This document shows, one piece after another, positions 1 to 10,203 of a DNA stretch of 64,000 bases. The DNA comes from Nostoc sp. TH1S01 (GTDB lineage: Bacteria > Cyanobacteriota > Cyanobacteriia > Cyanobacteriales > Nostocaceae), in NCBI GenBank assembly GCA_018993265.1, contig JAGKSW010000018.1, forward strand, positions 1 to 64,000. The letters are read 5' to 3'. The translations under genes and the position numbers were made by a program. Position 1 is the first letter of the stretch; each line of letters opens with the position of its first letter. The notes below the pieces were generated by a model that ran no database searches, had not been told where the DNA came from, and saw only the letters and a program-made list of their open reading frames with translations.

Positions 1-800
1 GCAGGGTTGGGAGCTTCAGACACAGTCGATGGTGGCATTGGAATTGATACTGTCGTCATTGATTACTCCAGCTTGTCAACCAGCGTCAGCAGATTGAGTA
101 ATTCCTATCTCACCACAGGCAACCGCACATTCTACAGCAACATTGAGCAGTTCAACATCACAGGTGGTAGTGGTAACGACCAACTGTTTGGTGGGGAACT
201 CAACGATATTCTCAACGGTGGTGCTGGGAATGATGAGATTAGTGGTGGTGCTGGTAATGATGTACTCAATGGTGGTGCGGGTGACGATTTAATTACCAAA
301 GGAGCCGGAGCAGATACAGTTGATGGTGGTACAGGAATCGATACCCTTGTGGATGCCGATTTTTCCGCAGATACCACAGGTAGAACCTTAACTATCACAG
401 GTAGCACCCTCGCCACCATCGTTTCTGGTGGCAACACTTATCAAGGTTTGGAGTTTTTACGCAACATCACTGCTGGTAGTGGTAATGACAACATTCGTCA
501 AGCCACGACAATTCAGGAAAATAACCAACTTAATGGTGGAGCCGGAGACGACATCCTAGGTGCAGGGTTGGGAGCTTCAGACACAGTCGATGGTGGCATT
601 GGAATTGATACTGTCGTCATTGATTACTCCAGCTTGTCAACCAGCGTCAGCAGATTGAGTAATTCCTATCTCACCACAGGCAACCGCACATTCTACAGCA
701 ACATTGAGCAGTTCAACATCACAGGTGGTAGTGGTAACGACCAACTGTTTGGTGGGGAACTCAACGATATTCTCAACGGTGGTGCTGGAAATGATGAGAT
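1..800 (+). repeat. 561-bp tandem duplication inside the RTX gene
   Basis: Bases 1-227 recur without a mismatch at 562-788, an offset of 561 bp (187 codons). The rest of the unit has diverged: the first copy has one extra RTX nonapeptide pair, and the linkers differ at scattered codons. The window starts inside a copy, so more units may lie upstream. Perfect identity over part of the unit suggests recent duplication or gene conversion. Confidence 0.9.
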
Positions 801-2085
801 TAGCGGTGGCGCAGGTAATGACATTATTACTCAAGGAGCCGGAGCAGATACAGTTGATGGTGGTGCAGGGGTTGATACTCTTGTTGATGCCGATTTCTCC
901 GCAGATACCACAGGTAGAACCTTGGTTATTAATGGTAGTACCTTAGCAACTCTGGTTTCTGGTGGCGACACTTATCAAGGCTTTGAATTTTTCTTGAATG
1001 TCACAGCTGGCAGTGGTAACGACACGATTCGCTTTACTTCTGCAACTCCGGCCGATAACAATGTTAGAGGCGGTGCAGGTGATGACACAATTGAGGCTGG
1101 TGCAGGTAATGACACCCTTGATGGTGGTACAGGAAACGACGTACTCAACGGTGGTACAGGAAACGATACCTATGTAGTGGATAGTGTGGGAGATGTGGTG
1201 ATTGAAACCTCGACATCAGCCACAGAAATAGATACTGTGCGTTCTTCAATTAGCTATACTCTGGGTGCAAACCTAGAAAATCTGACTTTGATTGGTACAG
1301 CCGCAATTAATGGTACAGGAAATAGCTTAAATAATACGATCGCAGGTAATAGCGGTAACAATATTCTCAATGGTGGTGCTGGTAACGATAGTCTGAATGG
1401 CGGAACTGGAAGTGATACGTTAATTGGTGGCACAGGTAATGATAGCTATGTAGTCAATAGTACTGGTGATGTGGTAACTGAAAACCTCAACGAAGGCACA
1501 GATACAGTCCAATCATCTATCAGCTATACTCTGGGGGCGAATCTGGAAAACTTGACCTTAACTGGTACAGCCGCCATCAATGGTACAGGAAACAGTTTAG
1601 CCAACACTATCACAGGTAATAGTGGTAGTAATACTATTAGTGGTGAGTTAGGAAACGATACCTTAATTGGTGGCGGTGGTAACGATACAATTTTGGGTGG
1701 TGATGGTAATGATACCCTTAATGGTGTTGGTAGTGAGTTTGGTAGGGGAACACAAGATAGGCTGACTGGTGGCAACAACAGCGATTTATTTATCCTGGGG
1801 AACAATAGTGCTGTTTTCTATAACGATGGCAATAACACCAATACAGGTCTAAATGATTACGCTTTGATTACGGACTTCAACATTGCTGAAGATAGAATCC
1901 AACTCAGAGGTACAGCAAGTTCTTACTTCCTAGGCACATCACCAATCGCTGGCATCACAGGAACATCTATTTACTTTGATAGTAATGGTAATGGAACTTT
2001 CAACTCTACTGATGAATTGATTGCGATCGCTCAGGGAGTCTCAGGGTTAAACTTGACAGCCAGTTACTTTAGCTATGTATCCTAA
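1..2085 (+). CDS. RTX-type calcium-binding repeat protein, 5'-truncated by the window edge
   Basis: The reading frame is open from the first base, so the N-terminus lies outside the window. The visible part, about 690 residues, is made of RTX nonapeptides of the GGxGND type (for example [12 protein letters not shown]), which bind calcium as parallel beta-rolls once outside the cell. Between them are non-RTX linkers of about 90 residues carrying a [11 protein letters not shown] segment. Two [17 protein letters not shown]-like modules lie at about 1270-1620. The C-terminal 100 residues are repeat-poor and include [11 protein letters not shown], typical of the C-terminal region of type I secretion (HlyB/HlyD/TolC) substrates. 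The role is probably a secreted or surface protein; no catalytic domain is visible in this part. A stem-loop follows the stop, facing the convergent gene. The family call is firm; the specific function is unknown. Confidence 0.85.
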   Translation, partial: AGLGASDTVDGGIGIDTVVIDYSSLSTSVSRLSNSYLTTGNRTFYSNIEQFNITGGSGNDQLFGGELNDILNGGAGNDEISGGAGNDVLNGGAGDDLITKGAGADTVDGGTGIDTLVDADFSADTTGRTLTITGSTLATIVSGGNTYQGLEFLRNITAGSGNDNIRQATTIQENNQLNGGAGDDILGAGLGASDTVDGGIGIDTVVIDYSSLSTSVSRLSNSYLTTGNRTFYSNIEQFNITGGSGNDQLFGGELNDILNGGAGNDEISGGAGNDIITQGAGADTVDGGAGVDTLVDADFSADTTGRTLVINGSTLATLVSGGDTYQGFEFFLNVTAGSGNDTIRFTSATPADNNVRGGAGDDTIEAGAGNDTLDGGTGNDVLNGGTGNDTYVVDSVGDVVIETSTSATEIDTVRSSISYTLGANLENLTLIGTAAINGTGNSLNNTIAGNSGNNILNGGAGNDSLNGGTGSDTLIGGTGNDSYVVNSTGDVVTENLNEGTDTVQSSISYTLGANLENLTLTGTAAINGTGNSLANTITGNSGSNTISGELGNDTLIGGGGNDTILGGDGNDTLNGVGSEFGRGTQDRLTGGNNSDLFILGNNSAVFYNDGNNTNTGLNDYALITDFNIAEDRIQLRGTASSYFLGTSPIAGITGTSIYFDSNGNGTFNSTDELIAIAQGVSGLNLTASYFSYVS

Positions 2086-2115
2086 TCCCTAGAAATTTGG
2101 ATAATTAAGCTTTGA

Positions 2116-2141
2116 AACCTTGTGGTTTGCGCCACAAGGTT
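2116..2141. terminator. Stem-loop between convergent genes
   Basis: A perfect 10-bp stem, AACCTTGTGG and its complement, closes a 6-nt loop (TTTGCG). It lies 31 bp after the RTX stop and 41 bp before the stop of the convergent gene. There is no clear U-tract, so intrinsic termination is an inference from position and stem strength. Confidence 0.55.
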
Positions 2142-2181
2142 CCAAATGAAGTATGAAAACTACAATTTCCGATTTCAGACT

Positions 2182-3510
2182 TTATTCTGCTTCTTTCTGC
2201 GCCTGTGTTTGACTCGCCATTGGCACAACTAGCACCTTATCGACTCGATTACCATCCATATCCATGACTTCAATTCGCATCCCTTCCCACTCAAAATGAT
2301 CGGCGGCGGCGGGGATGCGGCCTAAATGGGTGATAACAAAGCCTCCCAAGGTTTGATAGCTACCGCGTTCGTCAGATTCCCACTCTTCCATCTCGAACAG
2401 TTCAAAGAATTCATCTACGGGTAACATTCCATCCAGTAGCCAGGAACCATCTTCTCGCTGCACTGCTTGGGGTTCATCTTCTCCCGGCCCGGCGGGAACA
2501 TCGCCGACGATTTCGCTCATGATGTCGTTAAGAGTGACTAATCCTTGAATTACGCCATATTCATCCACGACAATTGCCATGTGGGTGATCGTTTGCTTGA
2601 ATAATTCCAAAACTTTTAAGCCACGGGTGCTTTCGGGGACAAATACAGGTTGACGCAATCCCACAGTTAAATCTAGAGCTTCATTACGAAAACTGCGAGC
2701 GAGTAAATCGGTGACAGGGATGATCCCTAAGACATTATCAAGCCCTCCTTGACAAACTGGATACCGCGAATAACCATTTTCAGTCATTTTTTGCCGATTT
2801 TCTTCGGCAGTATCTTCTAAGTCTAGCCAGATGATATCAGGGCGGGGTGTCATAAAAGAACTGACAGGGCGATCGCCAAGGCGAAAAACTCGCTCTACCA
2901 TATCCTGTTCGGCTTCTTCAAAGGTTCCCGCTTCTGTACCTTGCTCAATCAGGATTTTAATTTCTTCTTCGGTGACTTGCGGTTCTTCCGAAGGGGTAAT
3001 CCCTAAAATTCGCAACACCAATTCTGTAGATGCGCTCAATAAATGCACTGCTGGGGAAGCGATAGCTGCTAAAGCCCGCATTGGTATAGCAACAAACGCT
3101 GCAATTCTTTCTGGGTTATTTAATGCCAATCGCTTCGGCACTAATTCCCCGATAATCAAAGATAAATACGTAATAATTAAAACGACTATCCCAAAAGATA
3201 ATGGTTCGCTGTAAGGAGCCAAAAAGGGGATAAGTTTTACATATACTGCCAGGCGGTTAGCAATTGTCGCTCCCCCAAAGGCACCAGTCAGGATACCAAT
3301 TAGGGAAATTCCGACTTGAACGGTAGATAAGAAATTATTGGGAGACTCTGCTAGTTTCAATGCTGCCCTGGCTTTGGCATCTCCTTGATTGGCAAGCTGC
3401 TGAAGCCTGACCTTCCGCGCTGAGACAACAGCCATCTCTGACATCGAGAAGATCCCGTTGGCAATAATTAGTACCAAAATGATTAAAATTTCAGAAGTGA
3501 TGGAGGACAT
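2182..3510 (-). CDS. CNNM/HlyC/CorC-family membrane protein (hemolysin-like)
   Basis: This 442-residue protein has the standard three-part layout. A DUF21/CNNM transmembrane domain occupies about residues 1-195; it opens with a hydrophobic helix and contains the small polar region SMSEMAVVSARK. A CBS pair follows at about 215-335 (PRPDIIWLDLEDTAEE, then IVVDEYGVIQGLVTL and NDIMSEIVGD), and a CorC_HlyC domain at about 350-430. Relatives act in the cytoplasmic membrane in magnesium or cobalt transport, with CBS domains sensing adenine nucleotides. The older name, hemolysin TlyC, is not evidence of toxicity. The gene is convergent with the RTX gene and monocistronic. Length is normal. The exact ion is not predictable from sequence. 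Confidence 0.88.
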   Translation of the reverse strand: MSSITSEILIILVLIIANGIFSMSEMAVVSARKVRLQQLANQGDAKARAALKLAESPNNFLSTVQVGISLIGILTGAFGGATIANRLAVYVKLIPFLAPYSEPLSFGIVVLIITYLSLIIGELVPKRLALNNPERIAAFVAIPMRALAAIASPAVHLLSASTELVLRILGITPSEEPQVTEEEIKILIEQGTEAGTFEEAEQDMVERVFRLGDRPVSSFMTPRPDIIWLDLEDTAEENRQKMTENGYSRYPVCQGGLDNVLGIIPVTDLLARSFRNEALDLTVGLRQPVFVPESTRGLKVLELFKQTITHMAIVVDEYGVIQGLVTLNDIMSEIVGDVPAGPGEDEPQAVQREDGSWLLDGMLPVDEFFELFEMEEWESDERGSYQTLGGFVITHLGRIPAAADHFEWEGMRIEVMDMDGNRVDKVLVVPMASQTQAQKEAE

Positions 3511-4109
3511 GTTTGGATTTGCCGCTATAGGGAGCGAACTATGCTTAACCCTTAGTATCTAGTATTAAACGTTATTAAAGTGCTGGCATACGTGCTTTAA
3601 CCAAAAAAAGAGAAAGGCTAAAGGATGAAATTTATACTCCCAGACAGGAGACAGCAGGCAGGCGGTAGGAGGTAAAAGTATTGGTACTCTTAGCATTTAT
3701 CTTTTTACCAGGAAAGGCACAGGGCAGGAGGCAGGAGGCAGAAGGAATTTTTCCTGCCCTCTGCCCAAGACTGAAAGGAGTAAGGGTATAAAGAACCGGA
3801 CATATCTTCGATTTGGGAGCCTCCAATTGGGAGGGGTCACAATCCCCTTCCAATTTATCCCTTCTGCCCTCTGCCCTCTGCCTCCTGCCTTCTTGAAAAG
3901 GTCTAAATTTTCTGACTAAAGCTATATAATTCATATTTCTGCTGACTATACACAAAGTCGTAGTTTAACTTCTTAAATTTATATATTTATATTTCAATCA
4001 TCATTCTTCCACAGAAGTAATAAGTGAAGTGTCAACGCTTTTAAAATAGTGAACATAAACTACCTATAAATTTTCTTATCACTGAAGACTTCCACCTCTA
4101 GTAGAACTT
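3511..4109. repeat. Intergenic region with inverted heptamer (STRR-type) arrays
   Basis: This gap of about 600 bp holds degenerate heptamer arrays in opposite orientations: GGCAGGA-type at about 3640-3675 and 3715-3745, and the complementary TGCCCTC/TGCCTCC type at 3754-3770 and 3863-3890. The arms could pair into a long hairpin. Open frames through it are made of repeat DNA and are not called as genes. The remainder (3900-4100) is AT-rich and probably holds the mfd promoter; no clear -35/-10 pair is asserted. Confidence 0.6.
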
Positions 4110-7100
4110 ATGGCATTTTCTTCTATTGTGCGTGCCTTGGCGCGATCGCCACTCACCACAGAACTGCTTTCTAAGCTCAATCGGCAACAAGATTTACGCT
4201 TAAATGGAATTCCCCGCCTACCCAAGGGCTTGGTAGCATCGGCATTAGCACAAAATTCAGGAAGGAATTTGTTTGTTGTCTGTGCCACCCTTGAGGAAGC
4301 TGGACGCGCCTACGCTCAATTAGAGGCGATGGGATGGCAAACAGTACATTTCTACCCTACTTCCGAAGCATCCCCTTACGAACCTTTTGATCCCGAAACC
4401 GAAATGACTTGGGGACAAATGCAAGTTCTGGCGGATTTGGTGAAGAGTCAGTCAACAGTTAACAGTCAACAGTTATCAGTTAACAGTCAACAGTCATCAG
4501 TCAATGGTCAAAATAAGACTATAGCGGTGGTTGCTACTACGAATGCGTTACAGCCGCATTTGCCACCTCCAGAGGCTTTTACGCCTCTTAGCCTCACCTT
4601 GACAAAGGGGATGGAATTTGACCTGAATACCTTCAGTACCAAAATTACTACTTTGGGTTACGAGCGTGTACCCCTGGTAGAAACAGAAGGGCAATGGAGT
4701 CGGCGCGGTGATATTGTCGATATTTTCCCAGTCTCTTCAGAATTGCCAGTACGCTTGGAATGGTTTGGCGACGAAATCGAGCAAATCAGAGAATTTGACC
4801 CCTCAACTCAGCGTTCTGCCCTTGACAAAATTAATCAGGTTGTGCTTACACCGACGAGTTTCACTCCAATCATTTTGGACGCACTCAAGGATAATGTTGA
4901 GTTTCAAGTGCTGAAGGATGAGTTAAAGTCAGATGCACAACTGGAGACAGAAGAAACAGGAGTTTTAGAAGGAAGTCGGCGGTTTTTAGGGTTAGCTTTT
5001 GAAAAACCCGCATCGATTTTAGATTATCTGCCCGAAAATACTTTAATTGCCATCGATGAACCAGAACAGTGTCATGCACATAGCGATCGCTGGGTAGAAA
5101 ATGCTGAGGAACAATGGTCGCTAGGGACTGGGGAATTAGATTTAGGTTCTCTACAATTGCCCAAAATCCATCGGTCTTTTGATGATTGTCTGGCGGAACT
5201 TACCCAATTTCAAACTGTTTATTTATCGGAACTAGCCGAAGAAAACAATGGCATTAATTTAGCGAGTCGTTCTGTACCTGTGACACCGCACCAGTTTGGG
5301 AAACTGGCGGAGACATTAAGACAAGAACGTGATCGCAATTTCTCTATCTGGCTAATTTCTGCCCAACCTTCCCGTTCTGTCTCCTTATTACAAGAACACG
5401 ACTGTCCGGCGCAATTTATCCCGAATCCGCGCGACTATCAAGCCATTGAAAAGCTGCAAATCAACCATGTACCAGTCGCCCTGAAATATTCGGGTTTAGC
5501 TGAACTCGAAGGATTTATTCTGCCAACTTTCCGCTTAGTAGTTGTCACCGACCGCGAATTTTACGGTCAGCACTCCCTCGCCACACCAGGATATATCCGC
5601 AAGCGTCGTAAGGCTGCTTCTAAGCAAGTTGACCCGAATAAACTACGTCCGGGAGATTATGTAGTTCACCGAAGCCACGGGATTGGTAAATTTGTCAAGC
5701 TGGAAAGTTTGACGATTAACGATGAAACCCGTGATTACATAGTCGTGCAGTACGCCGATGGACTTTTGCGGGTAGCGGCTGACCAAGTTGGTTCTTTGTC
5801 AAGGTTCCGCGCCACAGGCGATAAAGCCCCAGAACTGCACAAAATGACTGGTAAGGCTTGGGATAATACCAAGAACCGCGTCCGCAAAGCTATCAAGAAA
5901 TTAGCGGTAGACTTGCTGAAATTATATGCAGCGCGATCGCAACAACAAGGTTACTCCTATCCCAAAGATATGCCTTGGCAAGAGGAAATGGAAGATTCCT
6001 TCCCTTATCAACCGACGACAGACCAGCTAAAAGCCGTCCAAGATGTCAAACGCGACATGGAAAGCGATCGGCCAATGGATCGGTTAGTTTGTGGTGACGT
6101 TGGTTTCGGAAAAACCGAAGTTGCAATCCGCGCCATTTTTAAAGCTGTGACTTCTGGTAAACAAGTCGCACTCCTCGCACCTACAACTATCCTTACCCAG
6201 CAACACTACCACACCCTTAAAGAAAGATTTTCTCCCTACCCTGTGAATGTCGGCTTACTCAACCGCTTCCGCACTGCTGAAGAACGCCGCAACATACAAA
6301 AGCGATTGGCAACGGGTGAGTTAGATATAGTTGTCGGTACGCACCAACTTTTAGGTAAAGGTGTATCATTCCGCGACTTAGGTTTATTGGTGGTGGATGA
6401 AGAACAAAGATTTGGGGTAAATCAAAAAGAGAAAATCAAATCTTTGAAAACTCAAGTTGATGTACTGACACTTTCCGCCACACCCATTCCCCGTACTTTG
6501 TATATGTCCTTATCGGGGATTCGGGAAATGAGTTTGATTACCACACCACCCCCAACCAGGCGACCAATTCAAACCCATCTTTCACCCTTAAATCCTGAAA
6601 CAGTTCGCAGTGCAATTCGCCAAGAATTAGACCGAGGCGGACAGGTATTTTATGTTGTTCCGCGCGTGGAAGGGATTGAGGAGACGACAGCCAAATTGCG
6701 GGAGATGATACCGGGGGGTAGATTTGCGATCGCTCACGGGCAAATGGACGAAAGCGAGTTAGAATCAACCATGCTCACCTTTAGCAATGGTGAAGCAGAC
6801 ATCTTAGTATGTACAACAATTATTGAATCTGGGTTAGATATTCCCCGCGTCAACACCATCTTAATTGAAGACGCGCACCGCTTTGGATTAGCGCAACTAT
6901 ACCAATTGCGCGGTCGTGTCGGACGTGCAGGTATTCAAGCTCATGCTTGGTTATTCTATCCCAAGCAGCGAACATTATCTGATGCTGCGCGGCAAAGGTT
7001 AAGGGCGATACAAGAATTTACGCAACTCGGTTCCGGGTATCAACTAGCAATGCGCGATATGGAAATTCGCGGCGTGGGTAACTTGCTAGGTGCAGAACAA

Positions 7101-7658
7101 TCCGGTCAAATGGATGCGATCGGTTTTGATTTGTACATGGAAATGTTAGAAGAGGCGATTCGAGAAATTCGCGGTCAAGAAATTCCCCAAGTTGACGATA
7201 CGCAAATTGACCTCAACCTCACAGCGTTTATTCCAGCAGATTACATTCCTGATATTGATCAAAAGATGAGTGCATATCGTGCGGTAGCGGCGGCGAAATC
7301 TAAAGAAGAACTAACGCAGATTGCAGCTGAATGGAGCGATCGCTATGGTACTTTACCCGTGCCTGCCAATCAACTTTTGCGCGTCATGGAACTAAAACAA
7401 GTGGCGAAAAAATTAGGATTTAGCCGGATTAAACCAGAGAACAAACAGCACGTAATTTTAGAAACACCAATGGAAGAACCTGCTTGGAATTTACTTGCAG
7501 CCAACTTACCAGAACATCTGAAAACGCGCTTTGTTTACTCTCCTGGTAAAGTCACAGTACGCGGTTTAGCTGTGATGAAAGCCGACCAACAATTGCAAAG
7601 TTTGATTGATGCAATGGGGAGAATGCAAGGTGCGATCGCAGAAGCGGCTGTTGTTTGA
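4110..7658 (+). CDS. mfd: Transcription-repair coupling factor Mfd
   Basis: Mfd removes RNA polymerase stalled at DNA lesions and recruits UvrA for nucleotide-excision repair. The 1182-residue protein shows the family order: a UvrB-like N-terminal module ([11 protein letters not shown] near residue 195), the RNA-polymerase-interacting CarD-like domain ([18 protein letters not shown] near 515), then the RecG-like translocase with Walker A GDVGFGKT, the DEEQRFG box and [13 protein letters not shown], the [10 protein letters not shown] motif VI, and a C-terminal TRCF domain. Length is close to the usual 1150-1170. The excess is largely explained by a heptamer-repeat insertion at about residues 114-134. 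The ATG start gives the conserved N-terminus. The gene stands alone, downstream of a repeat-rich spacer. Confidence 0.97.
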   Translation: MAFSSIVRALARSPLTTELLSKLNRQQDLRLNGIPRLPKGLVASALAQNSGRNLFVVCATLEEAGRAYAQLEAMGWQTVHFYPTSEASPYEPFDPETEMTWGQMQVLADLVKSQSTVNSQQLSVNSQQSSVNGQNKTIAVVATTNALQPHLPPPEAFTPLSLTLTKGMEFDLNTFSTKITTLGYERVPLVETEGQWSRRGDIVDIFPVSSELPVRLEWFGDEIEQIREFDPSTQRSALDKINQVVLTPTSFTPIILDALKDNVEFQVLKDELKSDAQLETEETGVLEGSRRFLGLAFEKPASILDYLPENTLIAIDEPEQCHAHSDRWVENAEEQWSLGTGELDLGSLQLPKIHRSFDDCLAELTQFQTVYLSELAEENNGINLASRSVPVTPHQFGKLAETLRQERDRNFSIWLISAQPSRSVSLLQEHDCPAQFIPNPRDYQAIEKLQINHVPVALKYSGLAELEGFILPTFRLVVVTDREFYGQHSLATPGYIRKRRKAASKQVDPNKLRPGDYVVHRSHGIGKFVKLESLTINDETRDYIVVQYADGLLRVAADQVGSLSRFRATGDKAPELHKMTGKAWDNTKNRVRKAIKKLAVDLLKLYAARSQQQGYSYPKDMPWQEEMEDSFPYQPTTDQLKAVQDVKRDMESDRPMDRLVCGDVGFGKTEVAIRAIFKAVTSGKQVALLAPTTILTQQHYHTLKERFSPYPVNVGLLNRFRTAEERRNIQKRLATGELDIVVGTHQLLGKGVSFRDLGLLVVDEEQRFGVNQKEKIKSLKTQVDVLTLSATPIPRTLYMSLSGIREMSLITTPPPTRRPIQTHLSPLNPETVRSAIRQELDRGGQVFYVVPRVEGIEETTAKLREMIPGGRFAIAHGQMDESELESTMLTFSNGEADILVCTTIIESGLDIPRVNTILIEDAHRFGLAQLYQLRGRVGRAGIQAHAWLFYPKQRTLSDAARQRLRAIQEFTQLGSGYQLAMRDMEIRGVGNLLGAEQSGQMDAIGFDLYMEMLEEAIREIRGQEIPQVDDTQIDLNLTAFIPADYIPDIDQKMSAYRAVAAAKSKEELTQIAAEWSDRYGTLPVPANQLLRVMELKQVAKKLGFSRIKPENKQHVILETPMEEPAWNLLAANLPEHLKTRFVYSPGKVTVRGLAVMKADQQLQSLIDAMGRMQGAIAEAAVV
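4449..4511 (+). repeat. Heptamer (CAGTYAA) array translated in frame inside mfd
   Basis: Nine consecutive 7-mers of the CAGTCAA/CAGTTAA/CAGTTAT type lie here (the last is TGGTCAA). Nine times seven is 63 bp, exactly 21 codons, so the array keeps the mfd frame and is read as a low-complexity Ser/Asn/Gln/Val segment ([13 protein letters not shown]). It falls in the linker-like N-terminal part of Mfd, away from the helicase motifs. Confidence 0.85.
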
Positions 7659-7876
7659 TACATCTTTTAGTTGATGAAACAGCGATTGTTCATTAGTATC
7701 GGTGAGATATGATTTAAAGGCTAATGTTCTGGTGTCTTCACCCAAGTCAATGCAAATATTAACTATGCTGGGCTTGGAATTTGTTTATTGAGTTAGATAA
7801 CTCATCTATAACAAGTTTTAGGCTTAAGCATGGCTGAACAGAAATTTTAAGGCATGATCGCTAAAGGAATACGGCA

Positions 7877-9262
7877 ATGAAAATTAAAGTCAAAAATCTT
7901 GGTGCTTTAAAGCAAGCCGAATTCACACTTGGCGAATTGACTATAATTTGTGGCTGCAATAATACGGGCAAGACCTATGCTACTTATGCCTTATTTGGCT
8001 TTCTGTATACTTGGCGACGAATGTTTTCGATTCAAATCCGTAGTGATAAAATCGACCAGTTGCTTGCTGATGGAGTAATTCGACTTGATATACAAGAGTA
8101 TGTCCAACAATCCGAACATATTATCAATCAAGCTTGTCGGACATATACTCAACAATTACCAAAGATTTTTGCGGCTCCCTCTGAAAGATTTAAATCAACA
8201 GAATTTGAGGTGAGTTTAAATATCCAGAATATTCCTCTAGTAAACAGATTTGATTTAAAAATTGGCTCTGGTGAAGTATCCCTTTTCTCTATAACCAAAA
8301 CTGAAGAAAGCACAGAATTAGTTGTTACTCTGCTTGTTGAGAAAAAGAACGTAAAAATTCCCAATGATGTCATTGAACGCATTATTGCTGATGCTTTAAA
8401 AGATATAATTTTTGTTCCATTGTTACCTCGTACTTTTATTGCTAGTGCAGAAAGAACTGGTGCTGCAATTTTTCGCAAAGAATTAAATTTCGCTCGTAAT
8501 CGTCTACTTGAAGAAATGGGCCAAGCTGATAAGGATATCAATCCAATGGAGTTGTTATTCAAAGATTATGATGATTATGCGTTGCCAATAAAGACAAACG
8601 TTGACTTTACCAGACAGTTGGAAACAATTGTTAAGAGAAGTAGTTTCCTTGCCGAAAATTATCCAGATGTTTTGGCTGATTTTGCTGACATAATCGGTGG
8701 TGAATATACCGTCACTCGCAACGATGAGCTTTACTATGTACCCAAAGGTAAACGGGTTAAGCTTTCTATGGATGAAAGTTCTAGTGCCGTGCGTTCTCTA
8801 CTAGACATTGGCTTCTATCTAAGGCACGAAGCTAAAATTGGGGATTTATTAATTGTGGATGAACCTGAACTGAACCTACATCCTGAAAACCAGCGCCGTG
8901 TTGCAAGGCTGTTCGCTAGATTAGTCAACTTGGGCATTAAAATATTCATCACAACCCACAGTGATTACATTATTAAAGAACTGAATACCCTGATTATGCT
9001 TAACCACGATAAACCTCATCTTAAGCGAATTGCTGAAGCAGAACATTATCGACAAGAAGAATTGATCTCTGCTGATAAAATCAAAGTATATATTGCAGAA
9101 GAAGCATCAATAATATTAGAGGGCAAAACAAAAAAACAGAAATGCCAAACCCTGACATCAGCCGACATTGATCCAGAATTTGGTATTGCAGCTCGTAGCT
9201 TTGATAAAACTATTGAAACAATGAATCGTATTCAGGAAGCGATTATCTGGAGTGAGGAGTAA
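7877..9262 (+). CDS. ABC/OLD-type AAA ATPase, putative defence ATPase
   Basis: A 461-residue soluble ATPase of the SMC/RecF-like AAA_15/AAA_21 group. Walker A is GCNNTGKT near residue 26. A signature-like SSSAVRSLL precedes Walker B LLIVDEPELNLHP (about residues 331-343), and the H-loop is FITTHSDYI. The middle is a long insertion that would form the arms. There is no C-terminal TOPRIM domain, unlike OLD or GajA nucleases. The stop overlaps the start of the next gene by one base (TAATG), so the two are probably translationally coupled. By analogy with PARIS, Septu and similar ATPase-plus-effector pairs, it may sense an invader and activate its partner. That role is inferred from architecture only. 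Confidence 0.8.
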   Translation: MKIKVKNLGALKQAEFTLGELTIICGCNNTGKTYATYALFGFLYTWRRMFSIQIRSDKIDQLLADGVIRLDIQEYVQQSEHIINQACRTYTQQLPKIFAAPSERFKSTEFEVSLNIQNIPLVNRFDLKIGSGEVSLFSITKTEESTELVVTLLVEKKNVKIPNDVIERIIADALKDIIFVPLLPRTFIASAERTGAAIFRKELNFARNRLLEEMGQADKDINPMELLFKDYDDYALPIKTNVDFTRQLETIVKRSSFLAENYPDVLADFADIIGGEYTVTRNDELYYVPKGKRVKLSMDESSSAVRSLLDIGFYLRHEAKIGDLLIVDEPELNLHPENQRRVARLFARLVNLGIKIFITTHSDYIIKELNTLIMLNHDKPHLKRIAEAEHYRQEELISADKIKVYIAEEASIILEGKTKKQKCQTLTSADIDPEFGIAARSFDKTIETMNRIQEAIIWSEE

Positions 9263-9843
9263 TGTCTGATATTGCTATCCTCAAAGAGATGATCAAGGAA
9301 AGTGCTACAGTAAATTTAGAAGATGATGGTTATGGTAAAAATAAGGTAATACTTAAAGAGCCTTCACCACCGAACTACTATATAACTATTAATGGAATGC
9401 CCAACGATGATGATGTCATAATCATCAACGCAGATAATTTTAAGTCACCAGATACAATTTTTCATGGGAATCGCGGTGAATGTAAACGTGCAGATTTTAT
9501 CATCATTGCTGATGAGGGCAAGAAAAAGATTATTCTGTGTATTGAAATGAAGGCAGGAAAAGGAGGAACGCAGTCAGACATTATTGAACAACTTACAGGA
9601 GCTTACTGTTTTGTTGCTTATTGTCGTGAAATTGGCCAGTCATTTTGGAAACAGCCTAATTTTCTTGAAGATTATGAATGTCGTTTCGTCAGTATTAAAG
9701 ACATTACACGCAAAAAAACAACACGTATTGATCAGAATCATGACTTTTATTCAGATTTTTTTATAAAAAATAAAAATATAAAACTACTAAAGAGAAGCGG
9801 TGCATCTTTTCAGTTTAATGATTTAGCTCAAGCTCAAAAATAA
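9262..9843 (+). CDS. Partner of the ATPase, PD-(D/E)XK-like putative nuclease
   Basis: This 193-residue protein is of unrecognised family. Its centre has the signature spacing of a PD-(D/E)XK nuclease core: an acidic residue in NRGE (about 73), Asp in RADFIII (about 79), then a strand ending in CIEMKAGKG (Glu-x-Lys near 96-98), and a helix with Gln in IIEQLTG. The N-terminus is acidic and the C-terminus lysine-rich. It starts in the stop codon of the ATPase gene and shares its transcript. I infer the effector of a two-gene defence pair. The nuclease assignment rests on motif geometry, not on a family match, and a non-nuclease role is possible. Confidence 0.6.
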   Translation: MSDIAILKEMIKESATVNLEDDGYGKNKVILKEPSPPNYYITINGMPNDDDVIIINADNFKSPDTIFHGNRGECKRADFIIIADEGKKKIILCIEMKAGKGGTQSDIIEQLTGAYCFVAYCREIGQSFWKQPNFLEDYECRFVSIKDITRKKTTRIDQNHDFYSDFFIKNKNIKLLKRSGASFQFNDLAQAQK

Positions 9844-9951
9844 TAACCTATAAACTTATTTTGAGAGATAATTGCTCTTAAATTAAATATAATAAAAGAC
9901 TCTTATTCAAATGTATATTCTCGATACCGCTCATCAGTACAGTAAACAGCT

Positions 9952-10170
9952 ATGACTGAATTACTTGAATACGCTATATCTCGATTGGAAAACTTACCAG
10001 ATGATGAGCAAGATGCGATCGCAGCTATGATTTTAGAAGAAATAGAAGATGAACGCCGTTGGGATGAAGCTTTTGCTAGTTATCCAGACTTACTGGCTAA
10101 ACTTGCATCTGAAGCGATCGCTGAATTCCATGCAGGCAAAACCCAAGAGTTAGATCCAGAGAAATTGTGA
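9952..10170 (+). CDS. Small acidic antitoxin-like protein, no toxin partner seen
   Basis: 72 residues beginning MTELLEYAISRLENLP, followed by an acidic helix (DDEQDAIAAMILEEI) and an acidic C-terminus. This resembles the small cyanobacterial proteins encoded just upstream of RelE/ParE-type toxins, in which an N-terminal helical region is followed by a toxin-binding tail. Here the next gene, 34 bp on, is prsW on the opposite strand, so no toxin is encoded downstream. It may be an orphan antitoxin or the remnant of a toxin-antitoxin pair. It starts 108 bp after the ATPase/nuclease-like pair on the same strand. Confidence 0.6.
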   Translation: MTELLEYAISRLENLPDDEQDAIAAMILEEIEDERRWDEAFASYPDLLAKLASEAIAEFHAGKTQELDPEKL

Positions 10171-10203
10171 AGTCTCAGTGTTAGAAATTTAGTGCGATCG
10201 CTA

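Noticed and set aside
132-437. Minus-strand open frame opposite the RTX repeats (also 1524-1805, 21630-21905 and 57486-57821)
   Set aside because: These are antisense shadows of GGxGND repeats, giving Pro/Leu/Ser-rich low-complexity translations with no start signals.
2182-3510. Hemolysin or toxin function
   Set aside because: The DUF21-CBS-CorC layout indicates a membrane ion-transport protein; the hemolysin name is historical.
3632-3955. 107-codon minus-strand frame
   Set aside because: It consists of heptamer-array DNA, giving RRQRAEGRRDKLEG-like low complexity. No homologous pattern is seen.
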